Shown: piece after piece, positions 62,001 to 64,000 of the stretch
Layout of the letters: each line of letters starts with the position of its first letter
Position numbering within the stretch: the first letter of the stretch is position 1
NCBI GenBank assembly: GCA_013396755.1
Contig: VWZF01002935.1
Coordinates: 232,980 to 296,979, forward strand
DNA length: 64,000 nt
DNA from: Sclerurus mexicanus
Taxonomy: Eukaryota > Chordata > Aves > Passeriformes > Furnariidae
Direction of reading: 5' to 3'
Translations under genes and position numbers: made by a program
The notes under the pieces: generated by a model
Told to the model about the DNA's origin: nothing
What the model saw: only the letters and a program-made list of their open reading frames with translations
Databases searched by the model: none

Positions 62001-64000
62001 TGCCCTTTAAAACTCATTAACGTAAAAACTTTCTCTCCAAGCCTGTGTAGTCTAAATGAAAGCTGGGACTGAGTAAGCCAAGGATGGAAATTAAAGCATT
62101 ACCAGAGTGCTCCACTCAGGGCTGCATTCCTGAGGTGTCTTATCTGATCCTGTACAATTGCCACAGGCCTTTTGGGTCCGGATTCTGCTCCGCTCCGTGT
62201 GCTGGCTTGGCCAGTGTAAGGCTGGTGCAAGTGAGGAGAGAGTGGGACCCGCTGCCTCCTTCCTGGCAGGAATGAGCTGCACCAGTTGAGGAGCAGCCTT
62301 AATTGCTGCGGAATCAGGCCATCTTTAATCAAATCCTCCTCTCCCCAGCTCTGACATGTGATTCGTATCTTTTTCCCTGTCAACAGTATTTAGTTATATT
62401 AAGGGCTTTTCTGGCATGAGCCAACATGGTTTTTAACATAATTGATTTTGGTAATTCTGTCTCGTACACAAGGAATAGTCCCATCATATTTGCAAATCAG
62501 AATGACCCCAGTTTTGCCCCAAGTTTGCAGCGAAAAGAACAAGTTACCCACACAGGCCCCTGCCAAGGGTCCCTTTGCTGCTGGCCCTGCCCTTGGGGAC
62601 TGTCACCAAGTCCCTGCTGACTTAGAGCAGTGTGAGCTCTGAAAGCCCTGTCCTGGGGACCTGCTGGCTGTTCCCAAGATGATGCCTCATGGCCAGAGGG
62701 AAATCAAAGGGCCTGAGCAAGTGGGAGGCTCCAGTTCTTCCCTGCTGAGCAGCGGGACAGTGATCATCCTTACTTGGAGCAAAGTGTAAAGTTACAGGCT
62801 AGCCCAGAGTAAGTTATTACTCAGCACAAATGAGCCTATAATGATATGTCCATCTGTATTTATAGATAGGAATTTAGCATGAAGCTAAACCAGTTAAGAT
62901 AACTGGAGCTGTCTGTGGATGCTCAGGCAGGGATGGTGATGCTGTGTGGGAGCAGGAGCTCCTGGGGTACTCTGACTTGAGCGAGAGAAGGCCACAGAAA
63001 CCAGGAGTGAAAAAAGACTTTATGCAGCTGATCCCTCTGCTGATGCAGGGGTGTTTTGTGCCATGTACTTTCTTGTGCTTTATTGAGTTTAATTTTAAAC
63101 ATCTCAGTTGATGGGACTTCTGTGGTTTCCCTTGGGAACTCGTTCCTCAGCCTACCCTAAATTTCCCTTCATCCTTATCTTAGATCTTTCCTTTTTAAAG
63201 CACTCTAATGAAGTGAAACACTCCTTTCTCTTTTCTCTGTGTTTCTTATGATATTAAAATATATTCTTCCACACCTGGGCTGGCAGGAAGGAATTTAAAT
63301 TCATTCTGCAACCATGCTGGAGCACAGAAGAAATTTTTAACTCGATGGGAAAGGGTTGTAATAAACCTCCAGTTGTAGACTGAGGGCTTGTCTTGATAGG
63401 CCTCATCTTTCAATGCTTCAGTGCATCCTGTGCCATCATAGAACGGTGGGAAAATCTGTATTCTCCATCATTTTCAACTATCCCAAGAGCATTCAGAGCA
63501 GAGGAACCTTCTGCCAGGACTGTGTGTCACTAGAGCAGAGGCAGGTGGGGTTTAATAACCAGCCAGCACAGGGAACCTCCAAAAATGAGGCTTAGAAAAC
63601 AATATGCCAGTGGGTATTAACCTCCTCTAATCGACAGCTGCTTCACTGCTACATGTTAAGTTTATTTTCCTGCAACTGCACGGAAAAAGGGAAGTTTTCT
63701 GATCATCTAGGCTACACTAAATTGAAAAAGAAATTACTGCAATTGATTGAAAACAAAGTATTTTTTTTCTGTGAGTTATTAATAAATCAATAGACGTTTT
63801 CCTTACAAGCTTTTTTTTTTTTGATCTTATAGTTTTCTTTAATAAAATAATGGCCTGGATATTTTGGACTGAAACATTCGAATTATTTGACTTTTCTGGG
63901 TTTTGTTTTCTTATACTTCCTCCTGCTCTTGAAATTCTCTGAACAACCATTTGTTGAAAAGTTATGCCCAATATTTCAGAATGGCCTGACCAGATTGCAA
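59100..64000. other. Gene-poor right end, no gene recognised
   Basis: Open frames of 60-97 codons occur on both strands without domain signatures or splice partners. RAB11FIP4, expected on the minus strand further right by synteny, was not recognised before the window ends. Confidence 0.5.

Overview
The window looks like an avian nuclear genome segment. It holds two multi-exon vertebrate genes in head-to-tail order, UTP6 then COPRS, both on the + strand. This is the same adjacency as on human 17q11.2. It also carries several short CR1-LINE 3' ends with the bird-typical ATTCTRTG octamer tail. Introns are short and there are no SINE or L1 elements of mammalian type.

Region by region. 1-870: two C/G-rich minisatellites. 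871-10200: intergenic, with no exon recognised (SUZ12 would be expected on this side). 10210-10820: two CR1 3' ends in opposite orientation, the second running into a 270-bp array grown from the CR1 octamer. 10840-11180: CpG island promoter and exon 1 of UTP6. 10997-20494: UTP6, all 19 coding exons readable, 598 codons plus stop, no break. 20495-22880: intergenic, with a 456-bp assembly gap in a G-rich minisatellite / CpG-rich promoter next to COPRS. 22702-25864: COPRS, ending in a perfect PRMT5-binding motif. 25865-64000: gene-poor. The main objects there are a possible 3' end of an unidentified minus-strand gene (34495-35206), a 3.1-kb satellite block with telomere-like motifs (about 41300-44395, containing a 943-bp gap), and a diverged 22-24-bp minisatellite rich in ATGCAT (58590-59100).

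Function. UTP6 is a HAT-repeat scaffold of the small-subunit processome needed for 18S rRNA maturation. COPRS is the nuclear adaptor that steers PRMT5 to histone H4 arginine 3. They are neighbours by ancestral synteny; nothing in the sequence shows shared regulation. RAB11FIP4 and the MIR193A/MIR365B hairpins, expected beyond COPRS, were not found by eye. No new functional system is proved. The best leads are the unidentified minus-strand exon pair and the two repeat arrays.
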